A DNA stretch of 64,000 bases from positions 11,803 through 75,802 of the forward strand of contig VEXF01000005.1 of the NCBI GenBank assembly GCA_009391275.1, given 5' to 3'. Source of the DNA: SAR202 cluster bacterium AD-804-J14_MRT_500m. Lineage in GTDB: Bacteria > Chloroflexota > Dehalococcoidia > UBA3495 > GCA-2712585. Positions 36,771 to 46,287 of this stretch are shown piece after piece. The notes beneath the pieces were generated by a model that was not told where the DNA came from, ran no database searches, and saw only the letters and a list, made by a program, of their open reading frames with translations. Within the stretch, counting starts at the first letter, position 1. Each line of letters begins with the position of its first letter. A program made the translations under genes and the position numbers.

Positions 36771-38027
36771 TCTAAGGCTTCTTTGAAATCTACGATGACT
36801 GCGAAATGGACCGACAATGGCGACATTGAGTTGATCCGGTTTGATGAAATCGCAGGCTACACGATTCACATCTTGCAAGGTGACTAAATCCAGACTGCTA
36901 AGGACATGCTCGACCGTGTTCACCTGACCGACCAGCATCTCTTGTCCACCCTGCCACATCGCTACAGTACGACTATCCTCCATACGGAGCATTAAACTGC
37001 CTTTCGCATATTCTCGCGCCATTTCTAATTCATCTTCCGAGAACCCCTCGGCAAGCGTCTTCAATTGGCCCATTATGGCATCTAATGCCAAAGCGCTCCG
37101 TGATGGTTCGGTACCGCAATAAACTATTAGCGACCCGCAATCTCGAAACTGGCCTAAGTAACTATGTACGTCGTACGCTAACGCTTGATTCTCTCGGATC
37201 TCCTGGAAAAGTCTACTGGACATTCCTTCACCGAGCATAACATTCACAAGATTAGCCGCATACGTATCAGGATGATTAAGTTGCAGACCTGGTAAGCCAA
37301 CACATAAATGTACTTGCTCGCTTTTCTTATACTCAACCCGTATCGCCGGCTCGTTTTGATTCAGTATCACGGGATTCCAAGTCCCTGCCTCTTTCGACTC
37401 CCAACCAACGGTGCTGATATCCAGTAGATCAATCACCTCATCATGGTCGACATCGCCAGCGACAGAAATCACAACATTAGAAGGCGTGTATTGTTTTTCC
37501 ATTAGATCCAGCAAGTCTTCACGTTTTATGCGTCCAACTGACTCTTTCGAACCGCCTATATCACGACCCATCGGTTGATCAGGCCACAACATCTCATCAA
37601 TTAGTAAATCAACTCGGTTAGACGGATAATCGGCAGACATTCTTAGTTCTTCAAAAATTATGTGCCGCTCTTTTTCCATCTCTTCAGGGTCTAGTAGTGG
37701 ATTTTTAACCATGTCTATAAGTACGGATAAAGCCGTTTTAAAATGGCTGCGCGCAACCTTACACCAGTACACCGTCAGTTCTCGATCAGTGCTGGCATTC
37801 ATGACACCTCCAACGCCTTCTATGGCTGCACTAATTTGTTTAGCAGTCGGCATGGATTCTGTACCTTTGAAAAGGAGATGCTCTAGAAAATGCGTGGCCC
37901 CCGCAATTTCATCGGTTTCGTATCGAGAGCCAGACCCAACCAGGACAGCCACAGTGACAGAAAAAGTTTGCGGCATTTTAGAAGTTACAATTCGAAGACC
38001 ATTGCCTAAAACAGCACTCTGATGCAT
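36765..38027 (-). CDS. M16 family zinc peptidase
   Basis: The inverted zinc motif HxxEH occurs in THFLEHLLFKGT (about residues 44-55), with the downstream Glu expected about 76 residues later (ERHIIFEELRM). The 420-aa protein spans both halves of a processing-peptidase-like subunit, and the C-terminal half carries the substrate-binding Arg/Tyr region. In many bacteria such genes act in peptide or protein turnover. It follows the MBL hydrolase gene on the same strand with a 26-bp gap. Confidence 0.9.
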   Translation of the reverse strand: MHQSAVLGNGLRIVTSKMPQTFSVTVAVLVGSGSRYETDEIAGATHFLEHLLFKGTESMPTAKQISAAIEGVGGVMNASTDRELTVYWCKVARSHFKTALSVLIDMVKNPLLDPEEMEKERHIIFEELRMSADYPSNRVDLLIDEMLWPDQPMGRDIGGSKESVGRIKREDLLDLMEKQYTPSNVVISVAGDVDHDEVIDLLDISTVGWESKEAGTWNPVILNQNEPAIRVEYKKSEQVHLCVGLPGLQLNHPDTYAANLVNVMLGEGMSSRLFQEIRENQALAYDVHSYLGQFRDCGSLIVYCGTEPSRSALALDAIMGQLKTLAEGFSEDELEMAREYAKGSLMLRMEDSRTVAMWQGGQEMLVGQVNTVEHVLSSLDLVTLQDVNRVACDFIKPDQLNVAIVGPFRSHRRFQRSLRF

Positions 38028-38053
38028 TTAACCCCCTCGGTGTAATCTAGCCA

Positions 38054-38698
38054 TTAACCAGTCAGCCAACCTACAGTGCCATGCAGGTCATCAGGGTGCG
38101 TTTTACCGGAGAACACAGTGTACTCTTTTTTTGCATTACCTATGGTAGTGTCGTCCCCGTGACCTGGATAAACGTTCGTATCTTCTGGGAGAGTCAACAA
38201 TTTGGACGTAACACTGGATATTATTTGTTTGAAAGCGTCGGCAGAACGGGTTGCTCCCGGACCACCAGGGAACAAAGTATCTCCAGAAAAAAGGTGTCTG
38301 CCTGCAAGGATGCAGGTGGAACCAGGGGTATGGCCAGGCGTATGTATCAACAGTAGTTTGATGGTGCCGATCGTGATCTCATCGCCGTCTTTCAGAAAAA
38401 AATCTGGCACAGCAGGTGAAAGATTACCAGAATCATTCTCGTGTATCGCCATGTCTTTTTGCAGAGCGTTTTTTACTTTCCGGAAGTCGGCTATGTGGTC
38501 TCCATGCCCATGAGTAATTAAGACGGCTTTTATATTCAAATCACCTATTTCACTCAAGAGTTTCTCGGATTCTCCAGGGGTATCAATGATTATGGAATCT
38601 CCAGTAGCCGGACAGGTAACGATGTATCCATTATTATCCATCGGACTCATATGAGAAACTTTGCGAATCTTGACTTCACCATCGTATATCAGTGGCAT
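38054..38698 (-). CDS. metallo-beta-lactamase-fold hydrolase (glyoxalase II-like)
   Basis: The metal motif ITHGHGDHIAD (about residues 62-72 of the short form) is followed by TPGHTPGS, FSGDTLFPGG and YPGHGDDT, the standard order of glyoxalase-II-like enzymes. The ATG at 38698 is chosen because AGGAGG lies 4 bases upstream. The frame is open 24 codons further, but without similarity. Length is 214 aa. The substrate is a thioester or ester; which one is unknown. Confidence 0.88.
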   Translation of the reverse strand: MPLIYDGEVKIRKVSHMSPMDNNGYIVTCPATGDSIIIDTPGESEKLLSEIGDLNIKAVLITHGHGDHIADFRKVKNALQKDMAIHENDSGNLSPAVPDFFLKDGDEITIGTIKLLLIHTPGHTPGSTCILAGRHLFSGDTLFPGGPGATRSADAFKQIISSVTSKLLTLPEDTNVYPGHGDDTTIGNAKKEYTVFSGKTHPDDLHGTVGWLTG

Positions 38699-38803
38699 AT
38701 ATCCTCCTAAACGCCCAGAACGGATCACATGGATCACAATGGTAGCAAATTTGAAGAATCGCGCCAACAATATCGATGAAAGTCCGATCTTCAGTGACGT
38801 TTG

Positions 38804-38832
38804 TTGACATCAAATTAGGCCGATCCTAAGAT
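38804..38832 (+). promoter_or_regulatory. promoter of lysA
   Basis: TTGACA (38804-38809), 17 bp, TAAGAT (38827-38832). Transcription would begin near 38839, about 20 nt before the lysA ATG, with AAAGGAGAG in between. Confidence 0.6.
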
Positions 38833-38858
38833 ATGGCCAGTTTGCAAAAGGAGAGTTT

Positions 38859-40169
38859 ATGTTCCCTCACCACGTTTTTCCCGACTCCGCAAAAGTAAAC
38901 AACAACGGCCACCTTATGATAGGCGGATGCGATACGGTTGACTTAGCAAATAAGTATGGAACTCCATTATACGTCTTCGATGACGACACTCTTCGAGGTC
39001 GGTGCAGAACGTTTTCCACCGAGTTTCGCAACCGATATGCCAACTCTTCAGTGGTCTACGCATCTAAAGCATACATAAACCCAGCGTTGGCCAAGATTAT
39101 AGAAGAGGAAGGACTGGGATTGGATGTGGTATCAGGGGGTGAAATGGCTGTGGCGCAATCTGTCGAGTTCCCTGGGAACCACGTGTATTTTCACGGGAAC
39201 AACAAATCTCCTGCTGAACTTCTACAGGCTATTAACTGGGGTATAGGACGTATAGTCATAGACAGCTTTTCGGAATTGTCGATTCTGAATGACCTAGCTG
39301 GACAATCAGGTATAACACAATCCGTTATGCTCAGGGTTTCTCCCAGCGTCGACCCCCATACTCACCATAAAACCACCACCGGAATTCTAGATAGCAAATT
39401 TGGCTTCGCCATTGACACAGGTGATGCAGCAAAAGCGGTTCGCTTGGCCGTCACCGCAACTAACCTAGACCTCACCGGCCTACATTTCCATCTGGGATCT
39501 CCAATATTCGAACTAGAACCTTACAGCACAGCCATGGAAATTGTGCTCAGATTTGCTGACACTATGAAATCCGAAGGATTGCACCTCCGTGACCTAAGCC
39601 CAGGCGGTGGTTTTGCGATCTCTTATATCCGCAGCCAAGAGCCCCCTTCTATTGCCAGGTACGCTCAAACAATCGTCGAATCCCTTAAAGAAGGTTGTGA
39701 GAAATTTAGAATCGATCTTCCTCATTTAATAATCGAACCAGGTCGAGCCATCAGTGGACCCGCCGGTATAGCTTTATATAGTGTCGGCACGGTGAAAGAT
39801 ATCCCTGGTGTACGACGATACATTTCAGTAGATGGTGGAATGGGAGACAATATTAGACCTGCTCTCTATGAGGCAGTCTACGAAGCTATGCTAGCCAATA
39901 GAATGAATGCCGAAGCCACAGAACTTGTAACGATAGCAGGTAAGTATTGCGAGTCCGGTGACATCCTAGTGCGCGATGCCCTGCTTCCCCCAATAACTGA
40001 CAACAATAATGATCTCGTTGTGATCCCCGCTTCTGGCGCATATTGTCCATCTATGGCTAGCAACTATAACCTTAACCCTAAACCACCCGTGGTGCTTGTC
40101 AAAAGTGGAATTGACCGCCTAATTCGTCGTCGCGAATCATACAAAGATCAAATGCTTCTAGATTTGTAA
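38859..40169 (+). CDS. lysA: diaminopimelate decarboxylase
   Basis: LysA makes L-lysine from meso-diaminopimelate with PLP. The PLP lysine is in VVYASKAYINPALAKII (about residues 66-82), GLHFHLGSPI (about 206-215) and the phosphate-binding loop LSPGGGFAI (about 246-254) are present. The catalytic CESGDIL (about 364-370) and the late PASGAYCPSMASNYN also fit. Length is 436 aa. AAAGGAGAG precedes the ATG. It is followed by holB after 46 bp. Confidence 0.95.
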   Translation: MFPHHVFPDSAKVNNNGHLMIGGCDTVDLANKYGTPLYVFDDDTLRGRCRTFSTEFRNRYANSSVVYASKAYINPALAKIIEEEGLGLDVVSGGEMAVAQSVEFPGNHVYFHGNNKSPAELLQAINWGIGRIVIDSFSELSILNDLAGQSGITQSVMLRVSPSVDPHTHHKTTTGILDSKFGFAIDTGDAAKAVRLAVTATNLDLTGLHFHLGSPIFELEPYSTAMEIVLRFADTMKSEGLHLRDLSPGGGFAISYIRSQEPPSIARYAQTIVESLKEGCEKFRIDLPHLIIEPGRAISGPAGIALYSVGTVKDIPGVRRYISVDGGMGDNIRPALYEAVYEAMLANRMNAEATELVTIAGKYCESGDILVRDALLPPITDNNNDLVVIPASGAYCPSMASNYNLNPKPPVVLVKSGIDRLIRRRESYKDQMLLDL

Positions 40170-40215
40170 ATAACTTAGGACAATCCATATAGTCAGGTTT
40201 ATTAGCAGTTTTATA

Positions 40216-41238
40216 ATGTGGGAAATTGAGGGACAAAACAATGCCGTTAGACAGTTAATCGCTAGTTTAGAAAGCGATCGGCTCTCCCACGCGTATTTGT
40301 TGGTCGGGCCACCGAAAGTCGGTAAATTCACTACCGCTATTAAACTGGCTCAATCTGTAAATTGTTTGCGCGAAAAGTACCCTTGCGAATCTTGCAAACA
40401 ATGTGAACGCATCGCGCTAGGCCAGCATCCAGATGTCCGAATTCTTGGTTTTCAACATAAATCTGACAGCAAAGAAGAAACTGGAATTGACGAAATCAGA
40501 GATATTGAACATCAAGCATTTTTACAACCATACGAAGGAAAGTGCCGTGTATTCATAGTAGATGATGCCGAAAGAATGACCGTTGAAGCTTCAAATGCTC
40601 TCTTGAAAACACTAGAAGATCCGCCGCCACAGTGCCTCTTCATCTTAATTTCATCGGCCGAGGAATCATTGCTGCCTACTATTAAGTCTAGATGCAGCAA
40701 AATTCAGTTCGCAGCCGTATCGGAACATATAATCCAAAGTTTCTTAATAGATCGCCACCGTGTAGACGAGAATCATGCGGCTAAGTTAGCACGGTTATCT
40801 CGAGGACGGATTGGGTGGGCGATAGATACCCTTACAAATTCTGTGATATTAGAACAGCGGGATACCGAGGTTACACGGTTACTTAGCCTGATGGACGGTA
40901 CCCTTGAACAGAGGTTTTATGCTGCAGCTGATGTTGCAAATCTGTTTTATAACGACCGCACACAAGCCAAGGCCATTCTGGACATCTGGATGGAATTATG
41001 GCGCGATCTTCTGCTTATGAAAGAATACTCGTCTGATTTCCTATACAACGAAGATCTTCGTGATTCCCTAAATCAGCAGATTGGGCGTTATTCTTCCTTG
41101 CAAATCACAAACTATATAAAGTGCATCAGCAACACTATTAAATCGCTTGACGCTAATGCCAATGCGCGTCTCGCTTTGGAAGTACTTATGTTCCAGATGC
41201 CCAACCAGAAGCCACAGGGATCATCGCCCACAGTGTAA
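40216..41238 (+). CDS. holB: DNA polymerase III delta' subunit
   Basis: An AAA+ clamp-loader subunit. GPPKVGKFTTAIKLAQ (about residues 32-47) is the P-loop position with a partly degenerate Walker A, as is common in delta'. Four cysteines, CLREKYPCESCKQC (about 50-63), bind zinc. VDDAERMTVEASNALLKTLEDPP (about 115-137, in pieces) and TIKSRCSKIQFA (about 156-167) follow. Length is 340 aa. Start at the ATG, without a clear Shine-Dalgarno. Confidence 0.93.
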   Translation: MWEIEGQNNAVRQLIASLESDRLSHAYLLVGPPKVGKFTTAIKLAQSVNCLREKYPCESCKQCERIALGQHPDVRILGFQHKSDSKEETGIDEIRDIEHQAFLQPYEGKCRVFIVDDAERMTVEASNALLKTLEDPPPQCLFILISSAEESLLPTIKSRCSKIQFAAVSEHIIQSFLIDRHRVDENHAAKLARLSRGRIGWAIDTLTNSVILEQRDTEVTRLLSLMDGTLEQRFYAAADVANLFYNDRTQAKAILDIWMELWRDLLLMKEYSSDFLYNEDLRDSLNQQIGRYSSLQITNYIKCISNTIKSLDANANARLALEVLMFQMPNQKPQGSSPTV

Positions 41239-41319
41239 CCAAACGTCTTGGACGAGCCCGTGCAACATGTTTGACTAACTAGATGAGGTTTTATCTTTTC
41301 GCATCGGGTAGTGTGGGTA

Positions 41320-41346
41320 GGAACCAATGACGTTCCGGTTGGTTCC
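41320..41346. terminator. hairpin between convergent holB and oxidoreductase genes
   Basis: Perfect 8-bp arms GGAACCAA/TTGGTTCC with an 11-nt loop. There is only a modest T-rich tail (CTGTTTATT), so it may be a weak terminator. Confidence 0.45.
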
Positions 41347-41350
41347 CTGT

Positions 41351-42394
41351 TTATTCCCCCCTAGTCGATACGTCATACCATTCCCCTTCGGAATCCAGAG
41401 AGTTCCTAGCAGCTAAGACTGTAGATAAGGTTGCCCCAGCATCAAAGAAACTAGACAAAATTACTTCTTGTCTCTTCTGTCGCACAGCGTTCACAAAGGC
41501 TTCCATCTCAATGAGATGATAATCACCCTTTGCCAGATCTTTTTCTAATGAATTACCCTCGAACCAACCTGACAGCCGATTGCGTGCGAAATCCACTCGC
41601 AATCTCCAATCTTCACCAAACATCTGCACCTCCCAGTTAAATTCTGACATACTGCAACTATCTATATGCGAGCCTAATGCACCACATTCGAATCGGAATG
41701 CCAATACCATTGACTCTTCCGAATCAGCACCAGGTAAGTGGGATTTTTGTTCTCTGCATCCAATTGCCGAGATGTTGCTGATGTCACCAACCAAATAACG
41801 TGCCATGTCTATCATATGTATCGATTGCTCTAACAGGGGACCGCCACTATGCTGACGCTGCAGGTACCAAAGCGGCATATCCTGTGCAACATAATAAGAC
41901 GTTGTAGTAACGCTGCGAACATGGGCCACCTTGCGCCCAGCGATTAATTCCTGCGCTTCACGCGCCAGAGGAGAATACCGGAGGTGAAACCCTGCGGAAT
42001 TTACCACTGATGCCTCATCGATAGCTTCACACATAGCCTGAACTGATCCCATATCTAAAGCTATAGGTTTCTCTCCAAACAACCCAACACCAACAGATGC
42101 CACTTGTTCAACTACTTCTCTACGATGACCTGGAGGCGTTGCTATGACTACAGCATCAGGAGGTTCTGCTGATAACGCATCACCGATATCACTGAATACT
42201 CTAGCGCCTGAATCTCCTGCCAATTCTTGGGCTCTTTCAACGTACGGATCTATGACAGCCGATACTTTTACGCCCGGCAGTTGCTGGCAACTTGCAAAAT
42301 GCCTTTTCCCCATTAAGCCGCACCCTACGATGCCAACATTAAGAATTTCGCCTTCATTTATATTTTGACTGCTTGTAGATTCTAGGTTGCCCAT
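41351..42394 (-). CDS. Gfo/Idh/MocA family NAD(P)-dependent oxidoreductase
   Basis: A Rossmann dinucleotide-binding motif VGIVGCGLMGKRHF (about residues 21-34) is followed by VVIATPPGHRREVVEQ and the EKP motif of this family in GLFGEKPIALD (about 108-118). The C-terminal domain contains the HMIDMARYLVG segment (about 193-203). It acts on a sugar or cyclitol; the substrate is unknown. It lies downstream of a glycosyltransferase and a sugar aminotransferase on the same strand (gaps of 161 and 109 bp), suggesting a small sugar-modification cluster. Confidence 0.9.
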   Translation of the reverse strand: MGNLESTSSQNINEGEILNVGIVGCGLMGKRHFASCQQLPGVKVSAVIDPYVERAQELAGDSGARVFSDIGDALSAEPPDAVVIATPPGHRREVVEQVASVGVGLFGEKPIALDMGSVQAMCEAIDEASVVNSAGFHLRYSPLAREAQELIAGRKVAHVRSVTTTSYYVAQDMPLWYLQRQHSGGPLLEQSIHMIDMARYLVGDISNISAIGCREQKSHLPGADSEESMVLAFRFECGALGSHIDSCSMSEFNWEVQMFGEDWRLRVDFARNRLSGWFEGNSLEKDLAKGDYHLIEMEAFVNAVRQKRQEVILSSFFDAGATLSTVLAARNSLDSEGEWYDVSTRGE

Positions 42395-42555
42395 TATTTT
42401 TTATTCCATCGCTCGTCTAATTACCGATTACGACATGATCCCGATATCCTGAAAGTTAGAAGTCGCAGGCAAAATTAAACTGCAGTAAAACTCCGTGCAT
42501 CTTACCTGGTTAGACATTTTTGTACAGATATCAAGAGACCGATCGCTGCTCCCTA

Positions 42556-43686
42556 TTAACCGCGACCGGAATTAGCCAGAAGTCCAGTTTCTAACAATAT
42601 CTGAGAATCATGGTCACGTGCGAATGAGGATTCTTCTTCACAAAGTTTGATAATGTCGTTCTCTTTTTCGACTTTTGCTTCCACGAGTTTAAATATCTTA
42701 ACTGTCTCTCTAGCCGCGTCATTCCAACAGTATTTTTTTGACTGCTTGAGCCCTTTTAAAGTCAGTTTTCGCCCCAAATTCCCGTCAGACACAACATCTA
42801 CAATCGCCCTAGACAACTCATTGGTATCTAGTGGATCTACTAGATAACCGGCGTTCCCTGAAATCTCCGACTGCGCACCGTAACGAGACGTGATCACAGG
42901 ACACCCTGTCGCCATTGCTTCTACTAATGGAAATCCAAAGCCTTCATAAAGAGAAGCATAAACTAGCGCTTTGGCGGATGCATAATACGACGCTAGCAAG
43001 TCATCATCTACGTTCTCCAAAAAAATCACTTCACCTGTCAAACCAAATTCAGTTATTGCAGAGAGAGTATCTTCTCGAAATTCCAAGGATCTACCAGGTC
43101 CACCTATCTTTACTAGCTTAAGTGAGGCTATGTCTGCATCTTTTTTAGCTTGTGAAAATGCCGCAAGAAGTCGGCGTAAATTTTTCCTGGGCCGCTCGGA
43201 TCCGACATACAGAATGAATGGGAATTCCTGATGTATGGGCTCCCGCATATGAAATACCGAGTGATCCACACCGTTATGCACTACTGATACGCGATCTTTG
43301 GGCACATTTAGATGCCGAACTATATCTCGCTTTGTAGCGTGGGAAACAGCTATCACGTGGTGAGCTTTCTGGATAGCCGCTGCATCCATCCGCAGCTTCC
43401 GTTGCTCATCTACATTTTCCCGTGGAAAAGACATAGTAATTCTTTCCAAGTCGTGTACTGTCATTATGTAAGGTAGCCCCGCCGAAAAAGCATACCACCC
43501 GAAATGCTGATTTGGATAATGTACTGGCTGACAGAACTCCTTGAGAGCATCAACAACTTCCCACATCTGTCCTGGGGATGAGTTATATCTATCTACAGAA
43601 AAAACCGGCCCTCTGGATCTCTGTGCGATTTCCTGACTGTATCTGTCCATTCCGAAATTTTGAGTCGTGACTATACTAACTGTCAT
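42556..43686 (-). CDS. GT4-family glycosyltransferase
   Basis: A GT-B fold retaining glycosyltransferase of 376 aa. HNGVDHSVF and LYVGSERPRKNLRRLLAAF (about residues 160-178) mark the nucleotide-sugar domain. ALVYASLYEGFGFPLVEAMATGCPVI (about 236-261, in pieces) contains the EX7E motif. It probably adds a sugar to a lipid-linked or surface glycan. Neighbours are an aminotransferase and a Gfo/Idh oxidoreductase. The N-terminus lacks the usual GGxxR motif and is somewhat short. Confidence 0.88.
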   Translation of the reverse strand: MTVSIVTTQNFGMDRYSQEIAQRSRGPVFSVDRYNSSPGQMWEVVDALKEFCQPVHYPNQHFGWYAFSAGLPYIMTVHDLERITMSFPRENVDEQRKLRMDAAAIQKAHHVIAVSHATKRDIVRHLNVPKDRVSVVHNGVDHSVFHMREPIHQEFPFILYVGSERPRKNLRRLLAAFSQAKKDADIASLKLVKIGGPGRSLEFREDTLSAITEFGLTGEVIFLENVDDDLLASYYASAKALVYASLYEGFGFPLVEAMATGCPVITSRYGAQSEISGNAGYLVDPLDTNELSRAIVDVVSDGNLGRKLTLKGLKQSKKYCWNDAARETVKIFKLVEAKVEKENDIIKLCEEESSFARDHDSQILLETGLLANSGRG

Positions 43687-43795
43687 AAACCTAAGGATGC
43701 TCCTGCAAAAACAATTTATACGTCATGTTGGTACCCATTAAGAGGTTCAGCCTAAATAAATAAACCCAAACTATCTCAGAGACAACCAAGACGGC

Positions 43796-44953
43796 TCATC
43801 CCCGACACTCCGATATAGCATCTTTAAGGATGGATGCTATTCTTCTAGCAACATCAGGTTCTAGTTCGGGCCAAAATGGCAAAGAAAGCAGTCTATTGCC
43901 TGCATCTTCGGCGACAGGAAACTCCTCGTGTTCATGACCAAACCTCTCCATGTAAAACGGCTCCAAATGTACTGGGCGGTAATGAACCCCTACTCCGATA
44001 CCATGGGCTTGCATGTATCCTGCAACTTTGTCCCGATCGACATCTCTTAGCAACATAGAAAACAGATGATATGCATGCCTGACATGCGGCCTTGGTTTTA
44101 GGATTTGAACATAGTCGGACAATGGCTCCAATAAACCCTCATACAACGATGCTAATTTCACACGCTTTTGGTATCTCGTTTCTAAGCGACGCAGTTGTTG
44201 AATGCCTATCGCGGCCGGAATATCCCACATGATGTATTTAAACCCTAACTCACTCATCCCAAAGTGAGCAAATTCTCCAGAAATGTACCGAGACCACGCC
44301 CCTTGGGACATACCGTGGTCTCGTAGAACCTGTAACCGTTCTATAATATCTGAATTATCGGTGACCAATATACCACCGTTACCCATCGCCAGGTTCTTCG
44401 TAGCGTAAAAAGAGAAGCAATCAGCATCGCCTAGACTGCCCACTTTAGCCCCTTTGTACTCAGCTTCCATCGCATGAGCACAGTCCCCAACCACTTTCAG
44501 GCCATGGTGTTTGGCTATATCAAGTATGCTGTCCATTTCACATGGATGGCCAAAGAGGTGAACTGGGATTATAGCCTTGGTACGGGGTGTAATAGCAGCT
44601 TCTATGGCGGCCGGATCAATATTCAACGTGTCAGGTTCAACGTCCGCGAAGACTGGTGTAGCTCCAGCGTAAATTATGGCATTGGCAGATGCCACAAATG
44701 TAATTGGAGTTGTAATAACTTCATCTCCTTGACCTACACCCAAAGCTGCGAGGCTCAGATGTAGTCCAGCTGTACAAGAGTTAGTACCTATACCGTAGCT
44801 GCGTCCCAAATATTGGCTAAATTCTTTCTCAAATTGTTGTGTCTTTGGCCCGGTTCCTATGACTCCTGAGCGGAGTGTGTCCAGCACTTCTTGTTCTTCC
44901 TCTGGACCTATGTATGGTTTGATCAAGGGAATAAGTTCCAAAATCTTCTCCAC
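43796..44953 (-). CDS. DegT/DnrJ/EryC1/StrS sugar aminotransferase
   Basis: A PLP enzyme that aminates keto-sugars on nucleotide carriers. The PLP lysine is in SFYATKNLAMGNGG (about residues 181-194). GTNSCTAGLHLSLAALGVG (about 56-74), VIPVHLFGHPCEMD and GDCAHAMEAEYKG are typical. The start is a GTG at 44953 with AAGGTGAG about 5 bases upstream. Length is 385 aa. The 240 bp upstream hold no recognised gene. Confidence 0.93.
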   Translation of the reverse strand: MEKILELIPLIKPYIGPEEEQEVLDTLRSGVIGTGPKTQQFEKEFSQYLGRSYGIGTNSCTAGLHLSLAALGVGQGDEVITTPITFVASANAIIYAGATPVFADVEPDTLNIDPAAIEAAITPRTKAIIPVHLFGHPCEMDSILDIAKHHGLKVVGDCAHAMEAEYKGAKVGSLGDADCFSFYATKNLAMGNGGILVTDNSDIIERLQVLRDHGMSQGAWSRYISGEFAHFGMSELGFKYIMWDIPAAIGIQQLRRLETRYQKRVKLASLYEGLLEPLSDYVQILKPRPHVRHAYHLFSMLLRDVDRDKVAGYMQAHGIGVGVHYRPVHLEPFYMERFGHEHEEFPVAEDAGNRLLSLPFWPELEPDVARRIASILKDAISECRG

Positions 44954-45194
44954 AACGTCTCACCTTGACGTGATAGAACTTGGTCAGTTCATGCGCAGGC
45001 TAAATTGAAACAGCTGACGCTCAGAACAAGCTCGCCGAGTGCCTGATGTTATATCAGCCCATAGAACCAGTCAAGAAATCGGTGCGCAACGAATTCCAAG
45101 TGTTTCAATGATCTGGGGTCACATATTCTAATCAGACACGCGGATCAATATATCTAAAAGGTTGTTTAAAATTACGCTCCACAATAAATCATTA

Positions 45195-45701
45195 CTATAC
45201 CTCCCATGGAACAAAAGGCTTCCACTCATCAAGAATAACCCTGCCATGCAACACATAATATGGGCTCGGATACGGAGCTTTAGGGTGTTTGAGAAGTTTC
45301 ATACCAGCCTCTATTGGAGTATAGCCTGCCTTCTTATGGTTACAGGGTATGCACGCACTGACAATGTTTTCCCAAGTCTGCTTCCCGCCTTGACGCCTCG
45401 GTATCACATGGTCCAACGTCAGATCTTTTCGTTTTTCTCCACAATATTGACAGGTATGCCTATCACGCAAAAAGATTTCCTTTTTAGATAACTTCCTCTT
45501 TGCAAAGGGAAGTTTAACCATGTGAACCAATCGTATTACAGATGGCAATTCAAACGATCGATCTATAGTACGAACCATACCAGGCCCGTTAGTAAGCATC
45601 TCCGCTTTTCCCCTGAACATCAGGAGAAAAGCACGCCTGACGTTACAGACGTTGATCGGCTGGTAATTTAAGTTCAGTACCAGAACCGGGGCGGTAAGCA
45701 T
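45195..45701 (-). CDS. HNH endonuclease family protein
   Basis: The 168-aa protein begins VLVLNLNYQPINVCNVRRAFLLMF, the conserved N-terminus of a widespread HNH family in Cyanobacteria, Actinobacteria and Chloroflexi. The ββα-metal core is CQYCGEKRKDLTLDHVIPRRQGG (about residues 91-113, in pieces), then WENIVSACIPCNHKKAG. All zinc cysteines and the catalytic His are present. Function in vivo is unknown. Start at the ATG with no Shine-Dalgarno; a TATAAT only 8 bp upstream suggests a leaderless transcript. Confidence 0.88.
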   Translation of the reverse strand: MLTAPVLVLNLNYQPINVCNVRRAFLLMFRGKAEMLTNGPGMVRTIDRSFELPSVIRLVHMVKLPFAKRKLSKKEIFLRDRHTCQYCGEKRKDLTLDHVIPRRQGGKQTWENIVSACIPCNHKKAGYTPIEAGMKLLKHPKAPYPSPYYVLHGRVILDEWKPFVPWEV

Positions 45702-45709
45702 TTGCGAGC

Positions 45710-45715
45710 ATTATA
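45710..45715 (-). promoter_or_regulatory. -10 box of the HNH gene (possible leaderless transcript)
   Basis: TATAAT on the minus strand ends 8 bp before the ATG. Transcription would then begin at or next to the start codon. No -35 box at proper spacing was found. Confidence 0.4.
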
Positions 45716-45744
45716 TTACAATCGCCAGTCAAATCCACCGCTGA

Positions 45745-46248
45745 CTAAATGCCCGGCAATTCGGATGTAAGATCGTCCGGGAGTAAATTAGGAGCCTGTA
45801 GAACTACATCAAATTCTTCTAATAGGAACAACCCCAAGGAAGATTCGGAAATTGTCGTTTCCAAGTCGAGTATTGGAAATGAGTTCACGACAGATAACAT
45901 CACTGAAACTAGGCAAAATGCCAAAAACGCCCCCAACAGCAACCCGCCCATCCTGTTGGCCCAACCGAGCATTAATGCTCCCATCATTTTGTTCAATAAA
46001 GTTGCCAGGACTGCAGTTACGACTAACACTAGTAAAAAGATAACAACAAACCCAAGGAAATTCTCGGCGTTAGCATTATCGACAATTCCACTGAACACTT
46101 GAGCAGCGTCAGGAAAATAGTTCCTAGCTAGCACTATCCCAACTACTATACCTACCAGAGACAATGCTACGCGAACCAACCCAACTGCCCAACCACCAAA
46201 GGCAGCGATACCAGCGAACACGAGAATCAATATATCTAACCAGTTCAT
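45745..46248 (-). CDS. CvpA family membrane protein
   Basis: The 167-aa protein has four hydrophobic segments, with the CvpA-like opening NWLDILILVFAGIAAFGGWAVGLVRVALSLVGIVVG (about residues 2-37, in pieces). The ATG has GGGGG 6 bases upstream. Members were linked to colicin V production and to envelope stress; the role here is unknown. It shares its strand with the HNH gene (43-bp gap) and the PAP2 gene. Confidence 0.8.
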   Translation of the reverse strand: MNWLDILILVFAGIAAFGGWAVGLVRVALSLVGIVVGIVLARNYFPDAAQVFSGIVDNANAENFLGFVVIFLLVLVVTAVLATLLNKMMGALMLGWANRMGGLLLGAFLAFCLVSVMLSVVNSFPILDLETTISESSLGLFLLEEFDVVLQAPNLLPDDLTSELPGI

Positions 46249-46287
46249 CAGATCCCCCTTAATAACTCTGAAGAGTTGGCCAACGAC

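Noticed and set aside
40212..40217. TATAAT overlapping the holB start codon
   Set aside because: It overlaps the ATG itself, has no -35 and would start transcription inside the gene; chance occurrence.
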